Source of the DNA: Polyangium fumosum | GTDB taxonomy: Bacteria; Myxococcota_A; Polyangia; Polyangiales; Polyangiaceae | Length of the DNA: 64,000 bases | Assembly: GCF_005144585.1 (NCBI RefSeq) | Contig: NZ_SSMQ01000038.1 | Span: 51,389 to 115,388 of the forward strand | Direction of reading: 5' to 3' | Shown: positions 17,794 through 27,301 of the stretch, in pieces | Layout: every line of letters begins with the position of its first letter | Position numbering within the stretch: position 1 is the stretch's first letter | The notes under the pieces: model-generated | Database searches by the model: none | Seen by the model: the letters and a program-made list of their open reading frames with translations, nothing else | What the model was told of the DNA's origin: nothing | Position numbers and translations under genes: made by a program

Positions 17794-18327
17794 TCATTTC
17801 ACGTCGATCGGGACCTCGGTCGCGTCGTTCCCCTGGCCGTCCGTGGGAATCGCGATCGTGAGGACGCCGTCGCGCAGCGTCGCCTCGATCCCCTCGCGCC
17901 GCGCCCGCGGCGGCAGCGCGATCGTCCGGAGGATCGGCCCCTTGCGCCGCTCTTCCAGCCGCATCATTCCCGCGAGCGATCGCGAAGCCCCGCGCTCGCC
18001 GCGAATCGTGAGCGCGTCGCCCGTCACCGACACGGCGAGCTGCTCGCGCGGGCATCCGGGGACGTCCACCATCACGCGCACCTCGCGCTCGAGCTCGACG
18101 ACGTCGACCGGCGGCGGAAGCGGGGTCTCTCCCCCCTTGCCGCGCGGGTCCACCGCGACGCGCGCCTTCTGCTCGAGGAGCGCCTTGAATTGCCGGTAAT
18201 GGCTCTCGGCATGGGAGGCGGGATCCACCTCCGGCGGAAGCTCATAACGACCCGGCTTGATGGCACGTCCGGTGAGCGATTGGTACACGCTCGCGACCTC
18301 GGCGATCGCCTGCTCCACGTTCAACAT
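17794..18327 (-). CDS. Hsp20/alpha-crystallin small heat shock protein
   Basis: A 177-residue protein starting at ATG 18327 behind GGAGGGGACTTC. The helical N-terminal arm (about residues 1-75) is followed by an alpha-crystallin domain: VDVVELEREVRVMVDVPGC, then DALTIRGER, then the conserved LPPRARREGIEATLRDGVLTIAIP block, which carries the A-x-x-x-n-G-V-L signature. Small heat shock proteins hold unfolded proteins as ATP-independent oligomers in the cytosol. The upstream extension of the frame lacks a ribosome-binding site and is excluded. No CIRCE element was seen upstream. Confidence 0.88.
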   Translation of the reverse strand: MLNVEQAIAEVASVYQSLTGRAIKPGRYELPPEVDPASHAESHYRQFKALLEQKARVAVDPRGKGGETPLPPPVDVVELEREVRVMVDVPGCPREQLAVSVTGDALTIRGERGASRSLAGMMRLEERRKGPILRTIALPPRARREGIEATLRDGVLTIAIPTDGQGNDATEVPIDVK

Positions 18328-18736
18328 CGAAGTCCCCTCCAGGAAAATGCCGCGATGGCCGTCCGGGGCGATTGAAAGCCCGCCGAGACGCGCCGAAGTG
18401 CACAGAAACGCGCCACCTCGCGCATTTCCTGTTCGCCGCAACCGCGACGAGAAAGGACACTACGCGGCTCGTCGCCGCCTGTCTGTCGGTCGCGACAGTG
18501 TTATCGATTCAGGAGCTTCCGGATCGCCGGACGTAGAATGCCAGAGCCCTGACGGCATTTCCCGGATGAACCCGCAATACCTCGGAAATCCCTTGGTTTT
18601 TCGGCTAGGGGATCGCGGCGAGGTTCGCCCACGTCGGAGCGCGCGAATATGCCCAGCCAAAACAGTGATATGCCCGGACGATACACGCATCCGCCCGCGC
18701 CAAACGCGCGTATGCCCGGACGCGACGCGGGCGTGA
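18328..18736. other. Non-coding gap with decamer repeats
   Basis: This 409-bp stretch lies upstream of the Hsp20 gene and downstream of trmFO. It is somewhat richer in A/T than its surroundings. ATATGCCC or GTATGCCCGGACG occurs three times near 18653, 18671 and 18709. An inverted repeat AATGCC/GGCATT lies near 18537-18559. I see no convincing gene. Confidence 0.5.
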
Positions 18737-20128
18737 TCAGAGCGCCGAGTTTTTCCAGGGATCGAGATCGGCGAGCGCGCGCTCGGCCATCGCCTCGTAC
18801 CGCGCGCGCTTCGTGAGCCTCGACTTCGTGCCTTCGAGCGGCGGCAGGTGCGCCCACGTGATGTTCGAAGGCTGATACGAGGGCTGTTCGCGGCCGAGGT
18901 GCGTGACGATGCCGCCGAGCGCCGTCGTCTTCGGCGGCGGCGCGAGAGGTTTGCCCGCGAGCCGCTGCGCGAGGAGCACCGCGCAGACAAACCCCGCCGC
19001 CGCGCTCTCCACGTAGCCCTCGACGCCCGCGACCTGCCCCGCGAGGAAGACGCCCGGCATCCGCAGCATCTCCATCCCAGGGCCGAGCACGCGCGGCGCG
19101 TCGACGAACGTGTTGCGATGCACCGAGCCGAAGCGCAGAAACTCCGCCTCTTCGAGGCCCGGGACCATCCGGAAGACGCGGAGCTGCTCGGGGTACTTCA
19201 TGCGCGTCTGAAAACCCACCATGTTGTACGCCGTCGCGGCGACGTCCTCGGCGCGGAGCTGGATCACGGCGTGCGGCCGCCTTCCCGTGCGCGGATCGAC
19301 GAGCCCGACAGGCTTCATCGGCCCGTACGCGAGCGTGCGCTCGCCGCGCTCGGCCATGACCTCACAAGGCAAACAGCCCTCGAAGTAACGCACGTCCTCG
19401 AACTCGCGCGGCGCGACCTTCTCCGCCGCGACGAGCGCCGCGACGAACGCGCGGTACGTCTCCTCGTCGAAGGGGCAGTTGACGTACGCCTCGTCGCCGC
19501 TCTCCTCGGCGTCCTCGGCCATCATCTTGCGGCCGGGCTCCTGGGCACGCTCGGCCGTGCCCTTGCCCCAGCGCGACTGCTTCCACACCTTCGACCAGTT
19601 GATCGAGTCGGCGCTCAGGATGGGCGCGATCGCGTCGTAATAGGCGAGGTGCTTCGTGCCGACGGCCTCGGCGATCGAGGAGGCGAGCGCGTCGGCGGTG
19701 AGCGGGCCCGTCGCGAGGATGACGGGACGCTCGTCGCGGGGGATCTCGGTGACCTCGCCCGTCTCGACCGTGATGCGCGGGTGCTCGCGCATGGTCGTCG
19801 TCATCTCGGCGCCGAAGCGCTCGCGATCCACGGCGAGCGCGCCGCCCGCGGGCACGGACGTTCGATCGGCGACGCGCATGAGGAGCGAGCCGACGCGGCG
19901 GAGCTCCTCCTTGAGCAAGCCGACGGCGTTCGCGAGCGCGGCGCCGCGCAGCGAGTTCGAGCAGACGAGCTCGGCGAAGAAATCGCTCGTCTGCGCGGGC
20001 GTACGGCGCGCGGGCTTCATTTCGAGCAAGCGCACGTGGTGGCCACGTTCGGCGAGCTGGAAGGCGGCCTCGCAGCCGGCAAGGCCGGCGCCGACGATGG
20101 TGACGTCGTGGGAACGAGCTTCGGTCAT
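18737..20128 (-). CDS. trmFO: tRNA m5U54 methyltransferase, folate- and FAD-dependent
   Basis: This 463-residue flavoprotein makes 5-methyluridine at position 54 of tRNA using methylene-tetrahydrofolate. The FAD-binding [14 protein letters not shown] is at the N-terminus; [10 protein letters not shown] (Cys56) and [13 protein letters not shown] carry the conserved cysteines; [18 protein letters not shown] and [17 protein letters not shown] are signature blocks. The second FAD motif, [21 protein letters not shown], precedes the C-terminal THLG and [10 protein letters not shown] segments. It is full length. It is the last gene of the dprA-topA-trmFO trio, an order conserved in many bacteria; the gap to topA is 67 bp. 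Confidence 0.95.
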   Translation of the reverse strand: MTEARSHDVTIVGAGLAGCEAAFQLAERGHHVRLLEMKPARRTPAQTSDFFAELVCSNSLRGAALANAVGLLKEELRRVGSLLMRVADRTSVPAGGALAVDRERFGAEMTTTMREHPRITVETGEVTEIPRDERPVILATGPLTADALASSIAEAVGTKHLAYYDAIAPILSADSINWSKVWKQSRWGKGTAERAQEPGRKMMAEDAEESGDEAYVNCPFDEETYRAFVAALVAAEKVAPREFEDVRYFEGCLPCEVMAERGERTLAYGPMKPVGLVDPRTGRRPHAVIQLRAEDVAATAYNMVGFQTRMKYPEQLRVFRMVPGLEEAEFLRFGSVHRNTFVDAPRVLGPGMEMLRMPGVFLAGQVAGVEGYVESAAAGFVCAVLLAQRLAGKPLAPPPKTTALGGIVTHLGREQPSYQPSNITWAHLPPLEGTKSRLTKRARYEAMAERALADLDPWKNSAL

Positions 20129-20195
20129 GGTGTCGGGGGCGGAGGCGCGCCCGGACGAGCAGGCGCGCCTTGGGGAGGGAGGATCGAGGGGGTGA

Positions 20196-22781
20196 TCAGG
20201 CCGAGGCTCGGCCGTTGCTCTTCGACTTCGTCGGCGTCTTCGTGGCGCCCTTCTTCTCGGCCGTCTTGGCCGCGGCCTTGGGCTTCGCCTCGGCCTTGGG
20301 CGCGGGTTTCGGCTCGGCCTTGGCCTTCGGTGCAGTGGGTGCGGGCTTCGGCGCGGCCGTCGCGTCGGCGTCCGCCGCCCCGCCCTCGCCCTCGTCCCCG
20401 GCTACGCCCTCCGGCGCGGCGCCGGCGACGCCCGCCTCGTCCTCCTCGGGCACCTCTTGCTTGAAGCCGCAGTCCTTCGTCGCGCAGACGAGCATCGGCT
20501 TCTTGCCGGCCGTGCGCGTCAGGAACTTGGCGCCGCAGGTGGGGCACGGGGTGGCGATGGGCTTCGCCCAGAGCTTGAAGTCGCACTTCTGCTCGGCGTT
20601 GAAGTTCGAGCAGCCGTAGAACGTGCGCCCGCCCTTCTTGCGCGGCCGGACCTCGATGAGGTCGCCGCCGCACTGCGGACAGGCGACGCCGAGGGGCACG
20701 GGGCGCGCGTTCTTGCAGGCCGGATAGCCGGTGCAGGAGAGGAAATCCCCGAAACGGCCGGTGCGGATCACCATGGGCTTGCCGCACTTGTCGCAGGTGA
20801 TGTCCGTCTCGCGCACGGCCTGCGCGTTCGCGGAGAGGTCACGCGTGGCCTTGCACTTGGGGTAGCGGCTGCAGCTCAAGAAGTAGCCGTTCTTGCCCCA
20901 CTTCTTGATCATCTCTCCTTCGCCGCACTCCTCGCACGGCTCGCCCGTCTTCTCCGACGGCGGCTTCCACGAGGCGAGCTTCTTCGCCGGCTCGAGCTGC
21001 TGGCGGAAGCGCTTGTAGAAGCGCTTGAGGAGCTGCTCGCGCTTGATCTTGCCGGCGCCGACCTCGTCGAGCTCCTCCTCCATCTGCGCGGTGAAGTTCG
21101 GATCCATGAAGTCGAGGTTCGAGCGCACGAGGCCCTCGACCACGAACTTGCCGAGCTGCGTCGGCTGGAACGCGCCGCCGGGCAGCTTCTCCACGTACGC
21201 GCGCTGCTGCACCTTGCTGATGATCTCGGCGTACGTCGACGGCCGGCCGATGCCGCGCTTCTCGAGCTCACGCACGAGCGAGCCTTCGTTGTAACGCGCC
21301 GACGGCTGCGTGAACTTCTGCTCCGTCACGACGCCGGGCGTCGTCGAGAGGCGGAGCACGTCGCCCTCGTTCATCTCGGGCAGGAGCGCGTCGCTGTCCT
21401 CCTCGACCGGCGCGGCCTTCGCCGCCGCCGTGGGCTCCGGGGCCTCGCCTTCCGCCGCGGCCTCTTCCTCGCCCGCGAAATCACGCTGCCCCTCGGTGAC
21501 CTCGAGCCAGCCCTTGTCCTTGAGCACGCGCCCCGTCGAGCGGAGCATGTACGACTTGCGCGACGCATCGTCGCGCGTCGGCTCGGCCTGGATCTCGACC
21601 GTCGTGCGGTCGTAGACGGCGGGCGTCATCTGCGAGGCGACGAAGCGGTTCCAGATGAGCTTGTACAGCTTGTACTGCTCGTCCTTGAGGTGCTTCTTGA
21701 CGGAGTCCGGGTGGATGTTGACGTCCGTCGGCCGGATCGCCTCGTGCGCGTCCTGCGCGTTCTTCTTGGACTTGTAGACGTTCGGTTTGTCCGGCACGAA
21801 CGACTTGCCGTACCGCTTCTCGATCGCCTGGCGCACCTCGGCGACGGCGTCGTCGCTGACACGCGTCGAGTCGGTACGGATGTAGGTGATGAGGCCGACC
21901 GGGCCGCCGTCCTGCTTGAGATCGACGCCTTCGTAGAGCCCCTGCGCGACCTGCATCGTGCGCTTCGTGCCGAAGTGCAGGCTGTTCGTCGCGTCCTGCT
22001 GGAGCTTCGACGTCGTGTACGGCGCGGGCGGGTTGCGCTTCTGCTCGCGGCGCGTGACCTTCGCGACCTTGCAGCGCGCGCTCTCCAGATCGGCGCGCAC
22101 GAAGGCCGCCGTCTCGCCGTTCTTGACCTCGAACTTCTCGCCCTCGGCCGCCGCGAGCTTCGCCACGAAGGGCGCGCCGCTCGGCGCGGAGAGGCCGGCG
22201 GAGACGTTCCAGTACTCCTCGGGGACGAACGCATCGATCTCGCGCTCACGGTCGACGATCAGCCGCAGCGCAACGGATTGAACGCGGCCGGCGGACAGAC
22301 CGAAGGCGAGCTTCGACCAGACGAGCGCCGAGACGTCGTAGCCCACGATGCGATCGAGCACGCGGCGAGCGCGCTGGGCGTCGTAGAGGTTGATGTCGAG
22401 CGGCCGCGGGTGCTGGACGCCGTGGTCGACGCCCTTCTTCGTGATCTCGTGGAACTCCACGCGCTCGACCCGGAGCTTGTCGTCCTGGATCTCCTCGAGG
22501 ATGTGCCAAGCGATCGCCTCGCCCTCGCGATCAGGGTCGGTCGCCAGGAGCACCGCGTCCACCTTCTTGGCCGCGTCCTTCAGCTCCTGGAGGACTTTCT
22601 CCTTCCCGACGATGACCTCGTACTTCTCGGTGAAGTCGTTCGCGACGTCGACGGCGTTCTGGTTCTTGGGCAAATCCTTCAAATGCCCCTTGGAGGCGAC
22701 GACGTCGTACCCCGAGCCGAGGTACTTCTTGATCGTCTTCGCCTTGGCCGGCGACTCCACGATGACGAGCGTCTTGGCCAT
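20196..22781 (-). CDS. topA: DNA topoisomerase I (type IA) with H1-like tail
   Basis: An 861-residue enzyme relaxing negative supercoils. The TOPRIM domain starts at once ([33 protein letters not shown] holds the metal-binding DxD). The active-site tyrosine is Tyr300 in [10 protein letters not shown]. The decatenation and toroid region is complete, with [21 protein letters not shown]. Four C-terminal zinc ribbons follow (CEEC..., CDKC..., CPQC..., CPTC...). The last 85 residues are an Ala/Lys/Pro-rich tail like eukaryotic histone H1, as seen in other myxobacterial and actinobacterial TopA proteins, probably for DNA affinity. The ATG at 22781 follows AAGGTGG. dprA lies just upstream. Confidence 0.96.
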   Translation of the reverse strand: MAKTLVIVESPAKAKTIKKYLGSGYDVVASKGHLKDLPKNQNAVDVANDFTEKYEVIVGKEKVLQELKDAAKKVDAVLLATDPDREGEAIAWHILEEIQDDKLRVERVEFHEITKKGVDHGVQHPRPLDINLYDAQRARRVLDRIVGYDVSALVWSKLAFGLSAGRVQSVALRLIVDREREIDAFVPEEYWNVSAGLSAPSGAPFVAKLAAAEGEKFEVKNGETAAFVRADLESARCKVAKVTRREQKRNPPAPYTTSKLQQDATNSLHFGTKRTMQVAQGLYEGVDLKQDGGPVGLITYIRTDSTRVSDDAVAEVRQAIEKRYGKSFVPDKPNVYKSKKNAQDAHEAIRPTDVNIHPDSVKKHLKDEQYKLYKLIWNRFVASQMTPAVYDRTTVEIQAEPTRDDASRKSYMLRSTGRVLKDKGWLEVTEGQRDFAGEEEAAAEGEAPEPTAAAKAAPVEEDSDALLPEMNEGDVLRLSTTPGVVTEQKFTQPSARYNEGSLVRELEKRGIGRPSTYAEIISKVQQRAYVEKLPGGAFQPTQLGKFVVEGLVRSNLDFMDPNFTAQMEEELDEVGAGKIKREQLLKRFYKRFRQQLEPAKKLASWKPPSEKTGEPCEECGEGEMIKKWGKNGYFLSCSRYPKCKATRDLSANAQAVRETDITCDKCGKPMVIRTGRFGDFLSCTGYPACKNARPVPLGVACPQCGGDLIEVRPRKKGGRTFYGCSNFNAEQKCDFKLWAKPIATPCPTCGAKFLTRTAGKKPMLVCATKDCGFKQEVPEEDEAGVAGAAPEGVAGDEGEGGAADADATAAPKPAPTAPKAKAEPKPAPKAEAKPKAAAKTAEKKGATKTPTKSKSNGRASA

Positions 22782-22868
22782 CACCACCTTCTGATCGAGC
22801 AAATTGCGTGAGGACGAAGGGAAAACCCAGGGGGCCCGCTCGGCTCAACAACGAGCAGGTGGGCCCAT

Positions 22869-23783
22869 CTAGCGCTTGCCCCGCCGGTAGGAGCCGGCGG
22901 GGCCCTCTACTACTACGGCCTGTAGTGTCAACGTCAAGAGCGCCCCAGCGACCGCAGGAAGAGGCGCTCCGACCGTATCGCAGATCACGTCAAGGTGCGT
23001 AGGGGTGTCCCCCAAAACACCAAGAACGGCCTTTTCGAGAGGATCGAAGCTCCCTTCGAAGGGGAGCGGGAGGTCCCGCGCAGGGAGCCGCGGCTCCGTC
23101 TCCGTGCGCCGTTTGCGAGGAGAAGGGCCGTGACCCACGGCGCCGAGGACGTCCGCCATGCAAGTGACGGCGCGGGCCCCCATGGCTAGCTCCTCCGCGC
23201 AGCCCGCGCCAGCCTCGGACCACGGAGGATGCGGGACGACGCCGAGCGGGCGACCGAGCTTGCGCGCCGCCGCAGCCGCCGAGCGAGCGCCGCTCTTGAG
23301 GCCCGCCTCGACGACGACGGTCGCGAGCGTGAGCGCCGCGAGGACGTGGTTTCGCGCGAGAAAATGCTGAGGGCGCGGGGGGATCGTGTCAGGCAAGCGC
23401 GAGAGCAGCGCGCCGCCCGCGGCGAGGACACGATCGAAGAGAGGCACGTGTTCGCGCGGGTACGGGCAATCGAGCCCGGCGCCCGTGACGACGACGGTGC
23501 GCCCGCCGGCCTCGAGCGCAGCCTCGTGCGCAGCCGCGTCGATGCCGAACGCGCCGCCGGACCAGATGGCGAAGCCCGCGGAGACGAGGTCGCGAACAAG
23601 GACGCGCGTGAAGGCGCGCGCCTCGGCGCTGGCCGCGCGGCGGCCGACGACGGCGACGCCGGGCAAGGTGGGAAGGGCGCCGCGCAAGTACAAGGTCGGC
23701 GGGGCGCGCTCGGGGGTGGCGAGGGCGCGGAGGACGGCGGGATAAGCGGGCGCGTCGGGCGCGAGGACGATGGAGGGAGGCAC
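22869..23783 (-). CDS. dprA: DNA-processing protein A (DprA/Smf)
   Basis: A 304-residue Rossmann-like protein that loads RecA on incoming single-stranded DNA. VAVVGRRAAS, the conserved SGGAFGIDAAAHEAAL, TVVVTGAGLDCPYPREH, ARNHVLAALTLATVVVEAGLKSGA and GRPLGVVPHPPWS reproduce the DprA core order. A winged-helix DML1-like domain ends the protein. The usual initiator is not an ATG: GTG at 23783 is chosen because homology begins right after it. A perfect 10-bp inverted repeat (GCCCCGCCGG/CCGGCGGGGC, 22878-22903) overlaps the last codons and could attenuate transcription into topA. The protein is slightly short for the family because the N-terminal SAM-like domain is missing. Confidence 0.87.
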   Translation of the reverse strand: MPPSIVLAPDAPAYPAVLRALATPERAPPTLYLRGALPTLPGVAVVGRRAASAEARAFTRVLVRDLVSAGFAIWSGGAFGIDAAAHEAALEAGGRTVVVTGAGLDCPYPREHVPLFDRVLAAGGALLSRLPDTIPPRPQHFLARNHVLAALTLATVVVEAGLKSGARSAAAAARKLGRPLGVVPHPPWSEAGAGCAEELAMGARAVTCMADVLGAVGHGPSPRKRRTETEPRLPARDLPLPFEGSFDPLEKAVLGVLGDTPTHLDVICDTVGAPLPAVAGALLTLTLQAVVVEGPAGSYRRGKR

Positions 23784-23832
23784 GCGTGTCCATCGACGGC
23801 GCGCGGCGCGAGTTGCGCGAAATCGTCTCGCT

Positions 23833-24483
23833 TCAACGTTCGCGGGTGACGGGGCGGAACTGCTGGACGAGCACCATGCCGGAGCCTTTGCGCACGGTGA
23901 CCGAGAGGTTGCCGAGGAAGGGCTCGAAGAAGGAGAAGCAGTCGTCCTTGCCGCCGATGACGGCGGTCGGGCCGGTGCGCGCGTCCTCGGCAACGATACG
24001 CACGGGCGCGGGTTCGCTCGTGGTGAGGAAAGCGTCGACCTCGACGACGCCGAGGCCGCCCTGCGCGACGACGGTGACGCAAGCGCCGACCGGATACGAG
24101 ACAGGCACCCACGCGCGTTGTCCTTCCGCGAGCGTCACGCCGAACCGCGCGCCCTCCGCGGACATGCCCGCCGTCTCACCGCGCACCGAACCATCAAACG
24201 CGAGCCCGAGGACACGCGAAGGCTTGACGTCGGGGAGGAGCGGGAGCGCAGGCGCGGCGTAATGGTCGAGGAAGAGGCGCGCAGCCTCGGGATCGGGCAC
24301 GTGCGCGGGCGCGGCGTCCGCGGCGACGGCAGGCGCGGCGGCGGAGGCGGAAGCCGCCACGGTCGCAGAGGAGCGGCCACGGCGCGGGGGGAGCGGGTCG
24401 ATGACGAGCGGCTGGGAGTCGGCGCGGGAGCCACACGCGGGGAGGAGCGTGGCGGCACAGACGGAGACGATCACGAGGCGCAT
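23833..24483 (-). CDS. Putative lipoprotein, unknown function
   Basis: A 216-residue protein from ATG 24483. The signal peptide MRLVIVSVCAATLLPAC ends at a lipobox cysteine, Cys17. An Ala/Pro/Ser linker runs to about residue 60. The rest is a beta-rich domain (VLGLAFDGSVRG, GVTLAEGQRAWVPVSYPVGACVTVVAQGGLG, TAVIGGKDDCFSFF) with two internal cysteines that could pair. Its plan resembles small periplasmic beta-sandwich proteins of myxobacteria, but I recognise no family. It lies 49 bp upstream of dprA. Confidence 0.72.
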   Translation of the reverse strand: MRLVIVSVCAATLLPACGSRADSQPLVIDPLPPRRGRSSATVAASASAAAPAVAADAAPAHVPDPEAARLFLDHYAAPALPLLPDVKPSRVLGLAFDGSVRGETAGMSAEGARFGVTLAEGQRAWVPVSYPVGACVTVVAQGGLGVVEVDAFLTTSEPAPVRIVAEDARTGPTAVIGGKDDCFSFFEPFLGNLSVTVRKGSGMVLVQQFRPVTRER

Positions 24484-24547
24484 GGGCAAGTCCCGCTTGA
24501 CATCGCACGCGATCTGCGCGGGGAGACGACGTGACGCAAGCGCGAAG

Positions 24548-25303
24548 CTACTTCTCTGCGGCTCCCCCCTCGACATCCTCCGCCTCGGTCAACCCGGCTC
24601 GCCTCCGCGCCGTTGGTCTCACCCGGTCCGCGAGCTCCCCCTTGCCCGCGAGTTCGAAGAGCCCCGTCAGGGAGTCCGCGATCCCCTGATACACCCCGTT
24701 CCATGTCGCCGTCGCCGCGTTCCGCCGCTGGAGCGTCACCTGCGCTTCCCGCTCCTCCCGCCGCACGTCGCCGAGCGCCGTACGAAGCGCGTCGACGCGC
24801 GCCTTGAGGCTGTCGGCGAGCGCCTTCGGGTCCACCGAGACGCCCTCCTGCTTCGGCGCCTCGACGAGAGGGCGGTTGCGCAAGAGGCGCTCGGTCGTGC
24901 AGGCGGCCTCGATGAGGTGCTCGGCGTCGCTCGGCGTCTCGCCCGAGAGCCCGTACGCGCTGAGGAGGGGCGCGCCGTACACGCCGGAGAGCGTGCTGCG
25001 GATGCCGATCATGCGCGCGCGGAGCTCGTCCTTCGCGGAGTCCCGCGCGGCCCGCGGCTCGCCGTCGTCGGCGAGCTCGGTCGCATGCGCCTGGTTCGCG
25101 GCCGAGAGCTCGTCCACGGAGCGCTGCGCGAGCGCGCCGAGCGCCTGCAGGAAGACGGTCACCTGGAAGTCGGGCGGCGAACCGTCAGGGAACAAGGCCT
25201 TCTCGAGCGCCGCGGCGACCTCGTTGCCGTGCACCGAGATAGCCGAGGTCAAGGTGCGGGTGATCGCGACCCGATCAGAGACGAGCTTGGAGACGTCAGC
25301 CAT
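24548..25303 (-). CDS. Helical protein of unknown function
   Basis: A 251-residue protein from ATG 25303 with an AGGGGCC site upstream. It is mostly alpha-helical, charged and Ala/Leu-rich, with a coiled-coil-like stretch (ALADSLKARVDALRTALGDVRREEREAQVTLQ in pieces, about residues 165-205). It has no signal peptide or membrane segment, so it is likely cytosolic. Hallmarks of known families are absent; hypothetical is the honest call. It heads the leftward group that ends in trmFO, but a 64-bp gap precedes the lipoprotein gene. Confidence 0.7.
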   Translation of the reverse strand: MADVSKLVSDRVAITRTLTSAISVHGNEVAAALEKALFPDGSPPDFQVTVFLQALGALAQRSVDELSAANQAHATELADDGEPRAARDSAKDELRARMIGIRSTLSGVYGAPLLSAYGLSGETPSDAEHLIEAACTTERLLRNRPLVEAPKQEGVSVDPKALADSLKARVDALRTALGDVRREEREAQVTLQRRNAATATWNGVYQGIADSLTGLFELAGKGELADRVRPTARRRAGLTEAEDVEGGAAEK

Positions 25304-25578
25304 GGGAAGGCCCCTTTCGTTTGGGACGGGAGCGTACACAGGCTCACGGTTTTTAGGGGCGGTTTTGTTTTGAAGGAGGCGTTGGAAAGGGTTTTGGAGG
25401 GGTGGCGAAGGGGAAGGGGTGAGGTGCAAGCGCTTGGGACAGGTCGTCTTGGCCAAGGAGACGGCGCAAACGGTCTCGTGCAGACGTGCGCAGTTGCAGG
25501 GGTGGTCTGGACGTGCTTTGGGCGCGCGTTCCGCGATGATGCTTGGCCCGTAGGCGCTCCCGGGCCTATGTTTCGCGC

Positions 25579-26238
25579 GTGGCGGCGAGCTGGGCAGAGC
25601 TGGTAAAGCGCCTGCAAGAACGGCAGGAGAGCGGAAAAGCGCTCACGGCGGCTGTCTTGTGGAGGGAGTTCAAGCGGCAGGCAGCGCAGTCGAACCGACA
25701 GGATGTGAGGCACCTGGCCGAGATCGGCAAGGGCATGACACCGGAGGATCGGGGGCGATTCGCCGTGGCGGTGATGCCGCTGCTCGTGACGCTCGACTGG
25801 CCGCTGGCGTGGGAAGCTGCGCGCCCCGGCTTGATCGTGGCGCTGGAAGCAATCCTCGAGGAGACAGACTCCGAACACCCCAACAGGTTCGCCCATGCAT
25901 ATCTCTCTGCGGTGCCTTCGCCTGAACACGAAGCAAAGCTGTTCGATACTGCATGGATATCGCTCGACGTTGCGCTCGACATGTTACGCCGCCCTTGCCC
26001 TGCCAGCGAGCTAAGGAACGTCGCAGCGCTCTGCGTGCTTGGCACTTCTCAACCCGCGCTCCTCGCGTTCGAGTTCTCGAAGTCGGACAACGACTTCGCC
26101 TCGGAGCCTCTCATGCATGCCTGTTCCCAATACCTTCAGGCATTCGAACGTTACGTTCGTGCGGCTAGGGCGATGAATCAGGCCGTCGGTGCCGTCATCT
26201 TCGACGGCCTCGATCTCGGCGCCGCTGAGGCTCCCTGA
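25579..26238 (+). CDS. Hypothetical protein upstream of a broken ATPase gene
   Basis: A protein of about 219 residues, mostly helical (SWAELVKRLQERQESGKALTAAVLWREFKRQA in pieces), with a middle part rich in Trp and aromatic residues. The GTG at 25579 is the likeliest start, with a TTG at 25543 as alternative. The stop overlaps the ATG of the ATPase remnant as TGATG, so the two were once translationally coupled. Base composition is less GC-biased than the flanking genes from about 25860 to 26170, which fits recent transfer. No domain is recognised. It probably acted with the ATPase whose remains follow. Confidence 0.6.
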   Translation: MAASWAELVKRLQERQESGKALTAAVLWREFKRQAAQSNRQDVRHLAEIGKGMTPEDRGRFAVAVMPLLVTLDWPLAWEAARPGLIVALEAILEETDSEHPNRFAHAYLSAVPSPEHEAKLFDTAWISLDVALDMLRRPCPASELRNVAALCVLGTSQPALLAFEFSKSDNDFASEPLMHACSQYLQAFERYVRAARAMNQAVGAVIFDGLDLGAAEAP

Positions 26239-26346
26239 TGCACCTCCTCCACCTCGACATCGAGCGCATCCGCGCCGTCGAGTAGCTCTCGCTGGACTTC
26301 TCCACGCCCCTTGGGGTGTTTCTCGGGGCGAACGGCGCCGGCAAGG
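26238..26346 (+). pseudogene. Remnant of an AAA/RecF-like ATPase gene
   Basis: Reading from the overlapping ATG, the frame gives MHLLHLDIERIRAVE, then TAG, then LSLDFSTPLGVFLG and ANGAGK, a P-loop (Walker A) in the position typical of RecF/SMC-like ATPases. Right after GAGK the usual ST/TT is replaced by GR and homology ends near 26346, so everything after the Walker A is lost. One nonsense codon plus a truncation make this a pseudogene fragment of about 36 codons. It abuts the end of the convergent P-type ATPase operon. Confidence 0.75.
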
Positions 26347-26391
26347 GAAGGGTCGAACGCGACCTCACGCCCGCGGATCCGTCGCTGGCTT

Positions 26392-26964
26392 CTAATCCAG
26401 CCCCCCATCCGCAGCGACCGCCCTCCCCTCCTGCTCCACCGCTCCGGCGTTGAACGTCATGAACGACCGGATCGACCACCACACCAGGTTGAACCAGGCC
26501 GGCGCGGGCAGCTTCCTCGTCACGCCGATCTCGACCAGGCCGAGCGAGAAAAACAGCACCGGCATCAACGTCCCGAGATCCGCGCGGTGATCGAGCGCGC
26601 TCCGCACGTCGCCGTTGATCTCCGCGAACGCATGCGCCACGGCCTTCGCCACGCGCGTCGGGCCCGGCAGCGCTTCATGGCCGAGGTCGGTCAGCTTGCG
26701 GCCCTGCTCGTCACGCTCGTCGGCCACGAGCCGCTCCAGCATCACGCGCACCGCCTCGGCGTCGAGCGTCCCGTCCTCGCGCTCCACGATCACCGAGCCC
26801 GTCCACGGCCGCACCTCCACGCGCTCGCAGCTCGGATCCATCATCGCGAGCTTCTCCGCGACCCGCAGGCACGCGTCGCGCTGGCCCACGATCGCGCGGG
26901 ATCGCAGCCGCACGCGGCGCGGAAGGCTATGCACGAGCTCACTCCACTGCTCGCTGGGTATCAC
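26392..26964 (-). CDS. HMA-like domain protein of P-type ATPase operon
   Basis: A 190-residue protein starting with GTG 26964 behind GGAAGGGGAGA. The first 90 residues look like an HMA_2-type ferredoxin fold (LPRRVRLRSRAIVGQRD...CERVEVRPWTGSVIVERED) without the metal-binding CxxC. After that come one or two hydrophobic segments (TLMPVLFFSLGLVEIGV, FNLVWWSIRSFMTFNAG), so it should sit in the membrane. HMA_2 proteins of this type accompany CtpI/CtpV-like P-type ATPases. It is the last gene of the three-gene operon that begins with the ATPase. Confidence 0.7.
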   Translation of the reverse strand: MIPSEQWSELVHSLPRRVRLRSRAIVGQRDACLRVAEKLAMMDPSCERVEVRPWTGSVIVEREDGTLDAEAVRVMLERLVADERDEQGRKLTDLGHEALPGPTRVAKAVAHAFAEINGDVRSALDHRADLGTLMPVLFFSLGLVEIGVTRKLPAPAWFNLVWWSIRSFMTFNAGAVEQEGRAVAADGGLD

Positions 26965-26998
26965 GTCTCGTCTCCCCTTCCCTCTCGCTCAGCGACGC

Positions 26999-27301
26999 TC
27001 AGTGCGCCGAGGATCCGGCCTGCGCGTTGGCCGCGCTCGGCACGTGTTTGCCGTTGCCCGTCGTCGCGCCGGCGCGACGGCGGCGCGGCACCTCCCGCAG
27101 GTGACGCGCGCGCTCCTCCACCTCGGCCCACAGGTCCTCCGCGTGCTCGCGTTGCCGCTCCACGACGGCGCGGCCGAGCCGCGCGAGGTGCAGGCCGAGC
27201 GCCCCGATCTCCACGACCGCGGGCTTGAGCCGACGCGCAGTCCCCATCACGACGACCGCGCTGCCGAAGCCGAGAATGAACGATGGCGTATGAAATTTCA
27301 T
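26999..27301 (-). CDS. Small protein between ATPase and HMA protein
   Basis: A 100-residue protein whose ATG overlaps the stop of the P-type ATPase gene (ATGA), indicating coupled translation. The N-terminus (MKFHTPSFILGFGSAVVVMG) is a probable membrane anchor or signal-anchor helix. It is followed by an amphipathic basic helix (ARLGRAVVERQREHAEDLWAEVEERARHLREV in pieces) and a short, flexible Ala/Gly/Ser tail. It has no known family that I can name. Its place in the operon suggests an accessory subunit or regulator of the pump. Confidence 0.65.
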   Translation of the reverse strand: MKFHTPSFILGFGSAVVVMGTARRLKPAVVEIGALGLHLARLGRAVVERQREHAEDLWAEVEERARHLREVPRRRRAGATTGNGKHVPSAANAQAGSSAH

